This document shows positions 1-7,511 of a stretch of DNA of 27,971 nucleotides, piece by piece. Positions within the stretch are counted from its first letter, which is position 1. Each line of letters starts with the position of its first letter. Source of the DNA: Pilasporangium apinafurcum (lineage: Eukaryota; Oomycota; Peronosporomycetes; Pythiales; Pythiaceae); contig BCKE01000115.1 in NCBI GenBank assembly GCA_001600495.1, forward strand, positions 1-27,971. Reading direction: 5' to 3'. The position numbers were made by a program, and so were the translations under genes. The notes beneath the pieces were generated by a model. It was not told where the DNA came from, searched no databases, and saw nothing but the letters and a program-made list of their open reading frames with translations.

Positions 1-207
1 GTCAGAGAAGAATATCATTGGCTAAGAAGGTTAGCAATCATAGGAAAACAGGATAGAATGCAAATCCGTAGGACATTGAATGTGAACCAATGAAGATTAG
101 TGGATAGCAGTAGCCGTAGAAGTTTAAAAGACCTCACTCAATCTCACTTTTCCATTTACCGTCTACCGCCCAAGCAAAACGCCTCCTCTCATCCCTAAAG
201 TGTTACA

Positions 208-1269
208 TTACGCATGTGTTACAGGTACGGTCTTTGATGCGGTCTTCAATGCGGTTCCATCACTTTTACGTGAGCCAGAAGCAGAAATCAAAGTATTCGT
301 CGTTGCTCTCCCCTTGCTGTCGCGCGTGGATGCTTCGCGAAGATCTGTTTTATCTTTTCGACCATCCCACAAGGTCTGCTGGTCATCCGTGTCAAACTTC
401 TTGAAGCAATCGCGAATGCTCCTGTATAAATGATGTCCGTTGGCGTCTATCATTGCCTGCTGGAATTCATTTTCCTGGAGGCGCATGACGATCTGAAGCA
501 TTCGATTACGTTCGTCTTTCAAGATCTTTTGTGGTATCTCTCCCTGCGTACATTTTATCAGGAGCGCGTCGACTTTGTTGTGGAGCGATAGATTCGTATT
601 TCCCTCCACCATACGCATATTCTTTTGATCATTTAGGATTACCTTGAGTACTTCTTTGCCAAGACGCTGTTCGACTGATAAGTATTCATTCATCTTCTGA
701 ATGAATCCCAAGCCAATATAGTGCGCTACATGTTTCTTATTCTTGTGCTTGGAATTCGAGTTGTCGCGATATGCCTTCTGCAGGTGCGGCTGTCGTAAGT
801 CATCTGCGCACAGTGGTATATCAGCGAGAGCGTTCATTTCACCTCTATTGTATTTCTTGGATAGTGTCTTCTCGTTGTAGTGAGTGAGTGCTGCTGAGAC
901 GATAGCGATCTCAACAAGCTCCGGTTTCGTCAGGATGTTGGGGTTGTCGATCTTTCCAATCTTCTCGTGAATCCACTCAATTAGTTGCGGTATCGTGTCG
1001 GTATTTCTGGAATTGATCTCGCGAGCGAGATTCGTATTATGGTTCTTCATGTAGTTCCGGTACTTGTCAAAGCGATCCTTGTCAGTCCGATAAAGTTCCT
1101 GCGCGTGCGAAGTGTTCTTGTCACTGTGGTGGCTATCAAGGGCACTCTCCTCAGCCGTGGCACCACTAGAGATCGAAAGCGAGCGAGCAACCTTTTTGGT
1201 TTTTACGCCCTGATCTGAGGTCGAAAGCACTTTCTCGGCTTGCTTTGGGTCTATCTGTGGTGAGGCCAT
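208..1269 (-). CDS. Hypothetical basic helical protein, 353 aa, no recognised domain
   Basis: An uninterrupted frame runs from an ATG at 1269 to TAA at 208-210. The frame stays open for 12 more codons upstream, but only to a TTG, so the ATG is the preferred start; it sits in a purine-rich context. I do not recognise the family. The first ~60 residues are Ser/Thr/Lys-rich and look disordered. Residues ~60-300 are rich in Lys, Asn, Glu and Leu and look alpha-helical, including a stretch around 'KNKKHVAHYIGLGFIQ'. The last ~50 residues are again Ser/Thr/Lys-rich. There is no signal peptide, membrane segment or Cys cluster. It is the only minus-strand gene before the ankyrin gene and shares no operon-like spacing with it. 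The length and coding-like composition support a real gene; function is unknown. Confidence 0.7.
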   Translation of the reverse strand: MASPQIDPKQAEKVLSTSDQGVKTKKVARSLSISSGATAEESALDSHHSDKNTSHAQELYRTDKDRFDKYRNYMKNHNTNLAREINSRNTDTIPQLIEWIHEKIGKIDNPNILTKPELVEIAIVSAALTHYNEKTLSKKYNRGEMNALADIPLCADDLRQPHLQKAYRDNSNSKHKNKKHVAHYIGLGFIQKMNEYLSVEQRLGKEVLKVILNDQKNMRMVEGNTNLSLHNKVDALLIKCTQGEIPQKILKDERNRMLQIVMRLQENEFQQAMIDANGHHLYRSIRDCFKKFDTDDQQTLWDGRKDKTDLREASTRDSKGRATTNTLISASGSRKSDGTALKTASKTVPVTHA

Positions 1270-2141
1270 TTGCTTTCGTTCTTCTTCTTTGGTCCCGCTA
1301 TTCAAAAGTGAGAATGAATAATTGCTGGAAGTTGAGCTATTGATTCAATGAGATGTGGTGTTCTTCTGGCAGTCTACTCTTCAAGCGCCGATGAATACAC
1401 CTCATAGTATGCTTAGTTCACGAGGTCTGCCAGTCTTATCATCATCAGAATAGTACACCTAGACAGAGCCACGCCGAAGTTAACATTGTTCATAGTAAAA
1501 TATGGCCATATATCTTACCTCGGTTAGTTGTGGGGAAGATGTAAAATGAAGTTGAACCTGAGTTCTGCTTTCTTATCTGCTCATAAGCGGGCTTTTCTTT
1601 GTCATAAATGTGCCTAGGCCACCTTGCTTCACATAGTATTTCGCAACCGCGAGGACTACTTGTCATATATCGTGAAAATGAGTATGGTATTTTCATTGGC
1701 GGTATAAGCCTCTCGTGCTAGGCAATTGAAGATGATGTCAGTAATATTGCACTTCCAAATCTTGTGGTTATGTTTAAGCCTCTAATTTTGGTTCAGTGTC
1801 CTAGAAAGACTATCCCTCGGCTCATCAAATGTACATTAGTGGCCTCAAAGTCGCATTTAGGCTGGAATGCTGTTACCCACCTGAGAGCATACTGTGGGGA
1901 ATAAGGTCAAGAAGAAATAGCAAAAATGAACTTAGATCAATTGCTATACGGGTGAACAGAAACTGAGACGCGTAAATCATACAATGCTGACACTAAACTG
2001 CATTCACATGGCAGCTCTACGATTTGCAGAAATCTAGCTTGGGGAGTCACCGCGATTATTACATTTGGCAGTGAGAATGTCACCTTTTTTATCCATAAAT
2101 ATACTAAGAAGTCATGTCGCTTGTTCTTCTGATTGTTGTTT
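1270..2141. other. Gene-free spacer
   Basis: AT-rich spacer. A 68-codon frame on the minus strand (1490-1696) begins with an ATG, but it has no recognisable motif and is not called. No RNA gene or repeat was recognised. Confidence 0.5.
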
Positions 2142-2748
2142 ATGAAAATACCTTACAATAATCTGCGTCGTGGCTATCTGTTATTGCTTGTCTCATTGCG
2201 TGAAGAATATCTAATTGAAAGAGATATCAATGATCATTGCGATATGGCCATTGAAATTGAAAAATCATGCTACAATCATGCTATAATCATGCGATTGAGA
2301 TTGTTCAGTATGAATTACTCACCCCCGATTTCTATATCCCTGTTTTTGAACAACTTTATCGAACAAGTGGTACGCAACACAAAAAATCTCGATATCAACT
2401 CTGAAGTGGGAGATGAACATTTGGCAACTGGGCTATTGACTGGAATTATCGATCCAAAAACTATATCCAAGCTGGACAACAAGGATCTTTCACCATTACA
2501 CAATGAGAAGCCACTTGAAGCATTGAGTAGTCGTCCATCAAAAGATGTCGGTCAAAATATCTACGTTGTATAGGTATCAACAGTATAAGTGTAAGGAAAC
2601 TACTGTTCGTAGTGCTCAGATGCGCAGCCTGGACGAACCAGAAACACTTGTCCTCATATGTGTGGCCGCCGAAGTGATCAGGATGCATGAACAGATCAGA
2701 ACATGTATGATAGATGCATATTGGATAAGATACATAGGATGTTACTGA
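2142..2748 (+). pseudogene. TFIIS-like transcription elongation factor fragment (central domain plus degenerate zinc ribbon)
   Basis: Two overlapping frames together resemble TFIIS, which helps stalled RNA polymerase II resume by stimulating transcript cleavage. The first frame (ATG 2142, stop 2571-2573) has a stretch around residues 98-118 (LLTGIIDPKTISKLD followed by NKDLSP). This matches the G-x-I-x-P...L...DL pattern of the TFIIS central domain, and a helix with AIEIEK lies before it. The second frame (2545-2748, +1 relative to the first) carries RSLDEPET, matching the catalytic RSADEPMT loop of the zinc ribbon; its Asp-Glu pair is at 2632-2637. Only one Cys of each expected CxxC pair is present (codons 2590-2592 and 2659-2661). 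No normal intron joins the frames, and the N-terminal domain is missing. A decayed copy is most likely; a divergent paralogue or a sequencing indel are alternatives. Confidence 0.55.
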
Positions 2749-2876
2749 GGACGTTAGGGTAGGGTCTGCAGAACAGGAAGTTAACCTGACTAGGCCATAA
2801 CTACACATCAATAAAACACTTTCCATTTTACCTCAAGAAGCAGAGCAGCTACAACAGGGGAGAACAGTACTGTGAT

Positions 2877-4070
2877 ATGGCCATTCAAACATCCACCTTA
2901 TCTAGCCGCGTATGGAAAGTCATAGACGCACAGACTTCATCGATGCTTAAGGCTGCTCGAGTCGGAGATCTAAAGAAACTCCAGTACCTCGTGGAGGAGA
3001 AAGGGGTATCAACGAAGGAGAAGGATGAGGATGGCTGGACTCCATTACATCTAGCAGCATTTTGGGGTCACCTTGATATGGTCAAGTATTTGGCCGATAA
3101 TGGAGCATCAGTGAATGAGAAGAAGGAAAACGGCGAAATTCCATTACATCTAGCAGCATGGCAGGGTCATTTTGATGTAGTCAAGTATTTGGTCGACCAT
3201 GAAGCATCAGTGAATGAGCAGGACGAGGATGGCATTACTCCATTATATGCAGCAGCAAGTGAGGGTAATCTTGGTGTGGTCGATTATTTGATTGATAATG
3301 GAGCAAGAATGAATGAGAAGGACAAGGATGGCGAGACTCCTTTACATGGCGCCGCAAAACGCGGTCACATAAAGATCATCAAGCTGCTACTTGATAAGGG
3401 TGCCGACTCAGACTGTGTCGACAACGAAGGGCAACGAGCTTTGGAATTTGCGGCGAACGCAGAAGTCATTTCCGCGCTGACAGTGTACAGCAAGAAACAA
3501 ATGTCTGATCGTCTCGTGATGCAAATGATGCAGCTCAAGTTGAAAGAGTCTCAGGAAGACAATGGTACGGAAGCGAAGAGCAATGATAGGACAGTTGATG
3601 CTAGCCAAGCAGCAAATATCGAGAGGTCCCATTCGACAGATTCTCATCAGGAGCTGACAGAATCATCTCGTGTCGAGTATACGCCATCCTTGTTGCCTGA
3701 AACAGAGAATGAAGTTAGCACTTTCTCGAGCAAAGATAGTGGTGCTAAGACGAACGCGTTCGAGGTCACGTTTCTTGATGACTTGGAGGCATTCGGGTAC
3801 CATAGCGTGGTAGAATTTTCCAAAGGCAATATCGACGAATTTTGTGAAATCACGGAGCTGTTGGAACAAGACGGTGAAGACATCAACGCCAAGGCGCGAG
3901 TTCAGTTGGCCGATGGAGCACAGGAATTGTGGACGGTGTTGGAGTACGCCGTATTTATGGGATACGTGAATTTGGTGAAGGAGCTATTGAGTCGCCCAAA
4001 CGTCCGAACACAAAAGCGCGGGATGCTACTACTGAAGGCAAAGAAACACCAGCGCTTGCGAGAGTCATGA
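2877..4070 (+). CDS. Ankyrin-repeat protein, 397 aa
   Basis: The frame opens with an ATG at 2877 and closes with TGA at 4068-4070, with no intron needed. Residues ~19-183 are five consecutive 33-residue ankyrin repeats: roughly 19-51, 52-84, 85-117, 118-150 and 151-183. They carry the classic DG-x-TPLH-x-AA-x-x-GH...V(V/K)YL(V/I)DNGA pattern. A capping half-repeat follows (~184-205). Residues ~210-300 are a polar, Ser/Glu-rich linker. A divergent ankyrin-like pair near the C-terminus (~310-380; 'EYAVFMGYVNLVKELL') suggests a second small repeat block. Ankyrin repeats bind protein partners; no catalytic domain, signal peptide or membrane helix is visible. Repeats 2 and 3 are almost identical at DNA level, which points to recent repeat duplication. 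Confidence 0.9.
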   Translation: MAIQTSTLSSRVWKVIDAQTSSMLKAARVGDLKKLQYLVEEKGVSTKEKDEDGWTPLHLAAFWGHLDMVKYLADNGASVNEKKENGEIPLHLAAWQGHFDVVKYLVDHEASVNEQDEDGITPLYAAASEGNLGVVDYLIDNGARMNEKDKDGETPLHGAAKRGHIKIIKLLLDKGADSDCVDNEGQRALEFAANAEVISALTVYSKKQMSDRLVMQMMQLKLKESQEDNGTEAKSNDRTVDASQAANIERSHSTDSHQELTESSRVEYTPSLLPETENEVSTFSSKDSGAKTNAFEVTFLDDLEAFGYHSVVEFSKGNIDEFCEITELLEQDGEDINAKARVQLADGAQELWTVLEYAVFMGYVNLVKELLSRPNVRTQKRGMLLLKAKKHQRLRES

Positions 4071-4696
4071 GCTTTTTGTTGTGTCTGAGCCGTCTTGTAA
4101 ATGGGAAGACATATAACTTTGCAAATGCTGTATCGGAAACTCAAATTTTGCAAGCAACAATTACGTAGTCAATACGTCATCTTCAAACTCAATCAAATGA
4201 CTTTCATTTCCCAAAATCCTATCTACATCTCTCGTCCAAAATTCACCCCTCGCAACTCAATAAAAAATTCCCAAATCTGAAAAAATCTCTAGTGGGAAAG
4301 TTTTGTCAACATCTGATTCACAAAAAATCCACATCCGAAACTCGTCCTCTTCATCGAACGATCCTATAACTTTTCTAGCCCCTCTGATATGCAATTTAGT
4401 TTCTTACTTTCCCAAAACCAATACTTACAACTCCTCTATCATAGCTCCCGTTGATTTCCCGCAGTTATACTTCAACCATCTAAATAAAAACCCCACGCAG
4501 TGCCCAGATTCGGGAGCTGGCCAAAATACACAGCAGTTTCATCCACATTGAATACCTCTGATGCAGAATAGATACCGTACTCTCCAAAAAATCAATAAAA
4601 AATGTAACGTGTGCGATGACCATGTCATCAAACGCCATCTTCGCTCCATAGGGTGGCCTTCTAGAGGACCCATACCTAATAACAATATCACATCAT
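4071..4696. other. AT-rich gene-free spacer
   Basis: AT-rich, A/C-skewed DNA without a convincing frame. One 82-codon frame (4303-4551) is Ser/Asn/Pro-rich with no motif and is not called. It probably holds the 3' flanks of the ankyrin gene and of the minus-strand genes. Confidence 0.5.
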
Positions 4697-4953
4697 TCAA
4701 TGTAGCAACAAACAATGAGCAACGCATAACGATAAATAAAGCGGCATGCCAACGTACATGTAAGCAAAGAGCTGGTAGAGGCGCATGATGGAGTTGTAGG
4801 TGGATTCATTGCTCTTTTTGGTGGTTATGTAGATCGCCATCCACTCGCTGTAGTTCATCTTGATGAAGTCAATCATGTGGCCCGTGCTTAAGGACTAAAG
4901 CGCAAAAGGAAACGCATTTAAAAAAATTTGTTAAGCAAAATATGTATATTACC
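4697..4953 (-). other. Possible small ORF or exon remnant with a putative 58-nt intron
   Basis: A minus-strand ATG at 4876 opens 59 codons to TGA at 4697-4699, encoding a clean, Tyr/Met-rich helical stretch (MIDFIKMNYSEWMAIYITTK...). The frame continues upstream to an AG acceptor at 4895-4896 (polypyrimidine tract before CTTTAG). A GT donor at 4952-4951 would join it in frame to a short upstream segment encoding LLDFGV, which is immediately preceded by a stop. The fragment therefore looks like the end of a larger, lost or multi-exon gene lying just 3' of the C2H2-RBR gene. I do not recognise the family. It could also be chance coding potential in the 3' untranslated region of that gene. Confidence 0.3.
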
Positions 4954-4988
4954 ACACCAAAATCCAGCAGTTACTCATCGTCGTCGTC

Positions 4989-6722
4989 TTAAGCATTGCG
5001 CTCCCCCCACGGTACGCCATCCCATGCGGGCCAGTCTCCAATGCTGGCCGAAAACCAACCGCACTGCGGACAAGCATTGCTGATCCGAGAACCACCTACG
5101 GCTTGGCCATGGTGAGTCTGTAGGTTGCTACAATAGCCATGCAGGATCGGCCCAAAACGACAACTTCGGCACATGTACGACCCGGTGCTAAAGAGATTGC
5201 GAAGCTGCTCCGGCTGCAGCTCATTGTCTCGTGCCTGCTGCTGGTACTGCTCGCAGGTCTGGCCGTCGTGCCACTGGCGGGTGTTGCAAGTCACGCACCT
5301 TTCTGCGCGACAAGTGGCGATGGGACAGCGGAAGTGTGTGTCCCGTCGATTGAGAACAACTACGCCGCGACAGCCCTCCACCAGGCACTTGTGCGTGTCT
5401 GGGGTAATACCCGCGCCGACGTCCAAGGACATATCGTAGTAGCGCTGCTGCTCGTCGACCGTCAAGACCATGTTCATGTCGGCGTCGGACATCGTGGCCA
5501 TGCAGCCATCGTAGGGGCAGACAGGACTCGCGTCCTGTGCGTCCATGCGCGATAGGATATGCTGTTTGATGGAATCCCGGCAGAACGTGTGTCCGCAGCT
5601 GCTAACGATGAAGATGTCGGCCATTGACTCGTCGTCCAGGCAAATGGAGCAGTAAAACGTCGTTGGTTGCGGCAGCGTTGGCGGTGTAGGAGCGCGGTTT
5701 TGCGTGGAAGCATCGAAAGCATTTGCTTGGACCACACGCGCAGTGTCCATCTCGTTGCTCAGTAAGGTGATCAGCATGACGCGTCTCGTTTCTGGATCGT
5801 GCTTCCAGAGCGACTCGGCGATCTCTTGCCGAGTCCGACGAAGCACTCCAATCCCGTCTCCCACATAGTGCATGCCGTTTCCTCCTTGGAGGAGCGCGAT
5901 GATCTCTTGATAGTCGCCAGATCTGAGGTCCCGAGATGTCGGTGGGACATTGTAGGGTACAATATGATTGGGCCCAACCTGGACCGGTACAGTTTCTGGC
6001 TCCATTGCCAGGGCGCTCATCTGCTGTCTGAGCACCTGAAGCAGGTCAGTCGTGATGATTGGTTGTGGTTGGGTTGGTATTTGACCCGATGGCTGCACAT
6101 AACTCTGCTGATATCTCTGCCTACCATTTCTCCCATTTCCGCGCCATTGATTCTTCTGGAATCTGGGGGTGGGAGTCGCTGGGTTTGGCACATTCTGACC
6201 GCGCCCGTATTGGGCTGTCCCTGCCATGGCAAACTGACCCGATGGCCCCCGAAAACACTGTGCAGTTTGCCCACGTGCTGGGGGAACCGTCGGATTGTGG
6301 CCTGATTGGTTGTGAAGCTGTGTGGTATACCCACGATAATCCCGGACGCTGCCAGCCCAGTACCTTCCGGTCGTCGAGCAGAAGGTGACGTTCTCCATTA
6401 GCAGAATCTGACCGACATACGGCACGGGGGAGTCCCCCGCCGCCGCGGTATAGGTCTGCAAGGTAAAATGCACCTCCAAGCCGACGATAGAGAATAGATT
6501 CGAGGGCATGCTCGTGGCTCGCCCCTGGTAAGATGTCAGATCGTATTGCACGCAGCACCCGTTGAGCTGTGCGAAGACCTGTGGCATGCTTTGCGCGGGC
6601 GAATGAGGAGGCTGATGGTTGGCCGGTGACGAGAAGATTCCATGCTTGTCTCGATTGTGCTGTTGATGCGCACCCGCAGTTCTGAACGATCGTACACATC
6701 TGTAGCAGGTGAATTCTATCAT
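4989..6722 (-). CDS. C2H2 zinc-finger / RBR-like E3 ubiquitin ligase, 577 aa
   Basis: RBR ligases pass ubiquitin through a catalytic Cys in RING2. The first ATG of the frame is at 6722, directly before the first domain, so I start there although the frame is open 140 codons further upstream without an ATG. Order: a C2H2 finger (C6, C9, H22, H27); a Gln/Pro/Gly/Arg-rich linker (~35-260) with RG and QN tracts; RING1 (C358, C361, C376, H378, C381, C402, C407); an IBR (C446, C451, C466, C471, C476, C479, H485, C490); and a RING2-like end (C518, C521, C531, H537, H538, C551, C554). C531 sits nine residues after the CxxC, where RBR proteins carry the active Cys. Beyond that the end departs from classic RING2: it has a FGP, an HHG and a final WPAWDG. 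Ubiquitin-ligase activity is inferred from the domains; the substrate is unknown. The gene is divergent from the DEAH-RBR gene. Confidence 0.85.
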   Translation of the reverse strand: MIEFTCYRCVRSFRTAGAHQQHNRDKHGIFSSPANHQPPHSPAQSMPQVFAQLNGCCVQYDLTSYQGRATSMPSNLFSIVGLEVHFTLQTYTAAAGDSPVPYVGQILLMENVTFCSTTGRYWAGSVRDYRGYTTQLHNQSGHNPTVPPARGQTAQCFRGPSGQFAMAGTAQYGRGQNVPNPATPTPRFQKNQWRGNGRNGRQRYQQSYVQPSGQIPTQPQPIITTDLLQVLRQQMSALAMEPETVPVQVGPNHIVPYNVPPTSRDLRSGDYQEIIALLQGGNGMHYVGDGIGVLRRTRQEIAESLWKHDPETRRVMLITLLSNEMDTARVVQANAFDASTQNRAPTPPTLPQPTTFYCSICLDDESMADIFIVSSCGHTFCRDSIKQHILSRMDAQDASPVCPYDGCMATMSDADMNMVLTVDEQQRYYDMSLDVGAGITPDTHKCLVEGCRGVVVLNRRDTHFRCPIATCRAERCVTCNTRQWHDGQTCEQYQQQARDNELQPEQLRNLFSTGSYMCRSCRFGPILHGYCSNLQTHHGQAVGGSRISNACPQCGWFSASIGDWPAWDGVPWGERNA

Positions 6723-7389
6723 CTCGCGAGGCGATTGTGCCGAAGTGGTGAAGAGCTCACGAATATCCGAATGATCACGCACTACCGCCGTGGGAAGACT
6801 CACCTTGCGGCGACTGGTAACCGGTGTAAACAAGCGCCAGGTTTCTCTTCCTTGTCCGCTCAGACACGCCGTCCTCCTCAGAAAGCATTCATCCCATCGC
6901 AAAATCCTGATAACTGACTGAGCTCGGAGAAAGTAAAACGGATGTCTTATCCCAAATTCTAAAAAGAGTCCGAGGACTTCAGCGCGTGGAGCCGTCGCAT
7001 CTCTACGGACGACGTCCGGTGCAGCCGAGAAAGTACGAAGCAGATGCGTACGATAGACATTATGATTGTGGACAGTTGGTTGGTGTCGGAAAACCTGAGG
7101 TTTCGTTGTAGACAGCTCCAAATCGCGTCCAAGCTGTCGCAATATAGGTGAGGGCTCTCTGCCGACAGTCGACCGCTCTCTGAAGGTATGGGCAGTTTTT
7201 TAATTTATTTATATTCTCCTTCATTCCCTCACCCTATCTCCATACCATCCAAAAACAAACGGACACATCGCGAAATACCTACGGCGCAATTATTTATGGC
7301 CGTAGAAGAGCGAGCAAGCAAGCGCGGCATTGCACGCTCCTGTAGGGTGCGCAGTCGCGAAACTACCGTGTCACGAAGCAACTAGTTCG

Positions 7390-7424
<35 letters not shown>

Positions 7425-7511
7425 GCGCTGTCTCGAACGAGCCCTTCTTCTGACACGATGTGTTGAACAAACCAGCCTCTCTGAACAAGCATAAGTTCTG
7501 GTGCATTGAGC
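6723..7511. promoter_or_regulatory. Shared intergenic/promoter region of two divergent RBR genes
   Basis: The ATGs of the minus-strand C2H2-RBR gene (6722) and the plus-strand DEAH-RBR gene (7512) are separated by 789 bp and point away from each other, so this stretch must hold both 5' regions. It includes a long (GA)n tract at 7393-7421. A minus-strand frame from 7142 to 6723 is open without any ATG, so an extra 5' coding exon of the minus gene cannot be excluded. Individual promoter boxes were not identified. Confidence 0.55.
7393..7421. repeat. (GA)n microsatellite
   Basis: About 14 uninterrupted AG dinucleotides lie roughly 90 bp upstream of the ATG of the DEAH-RBR gene, inside its probable 5' untranslated or promoter region. 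GA tracts are known GAGA-factor-type or nucleosome-modulating sites in several eukaryotes; a regulatory role here is inference. Confidence 0.95.

Noticed and set aside
1490-1696. 68-codon minus-strand frame starting MKIPYSFSRY, similar at its first residues to the TFIIS-like frame (MKIPYN)
   Set aside because: The resemblance is limited to five residues and the rest is unrelated; taken as chance.
6121-6699. 192-codon minus-strand frame within the C2H2-RBR gene
   Set aside because: It lies in another frame of the Gln/Pro-rich linker; the 577-codon frame has the zinc-finger motifs and this one has none.
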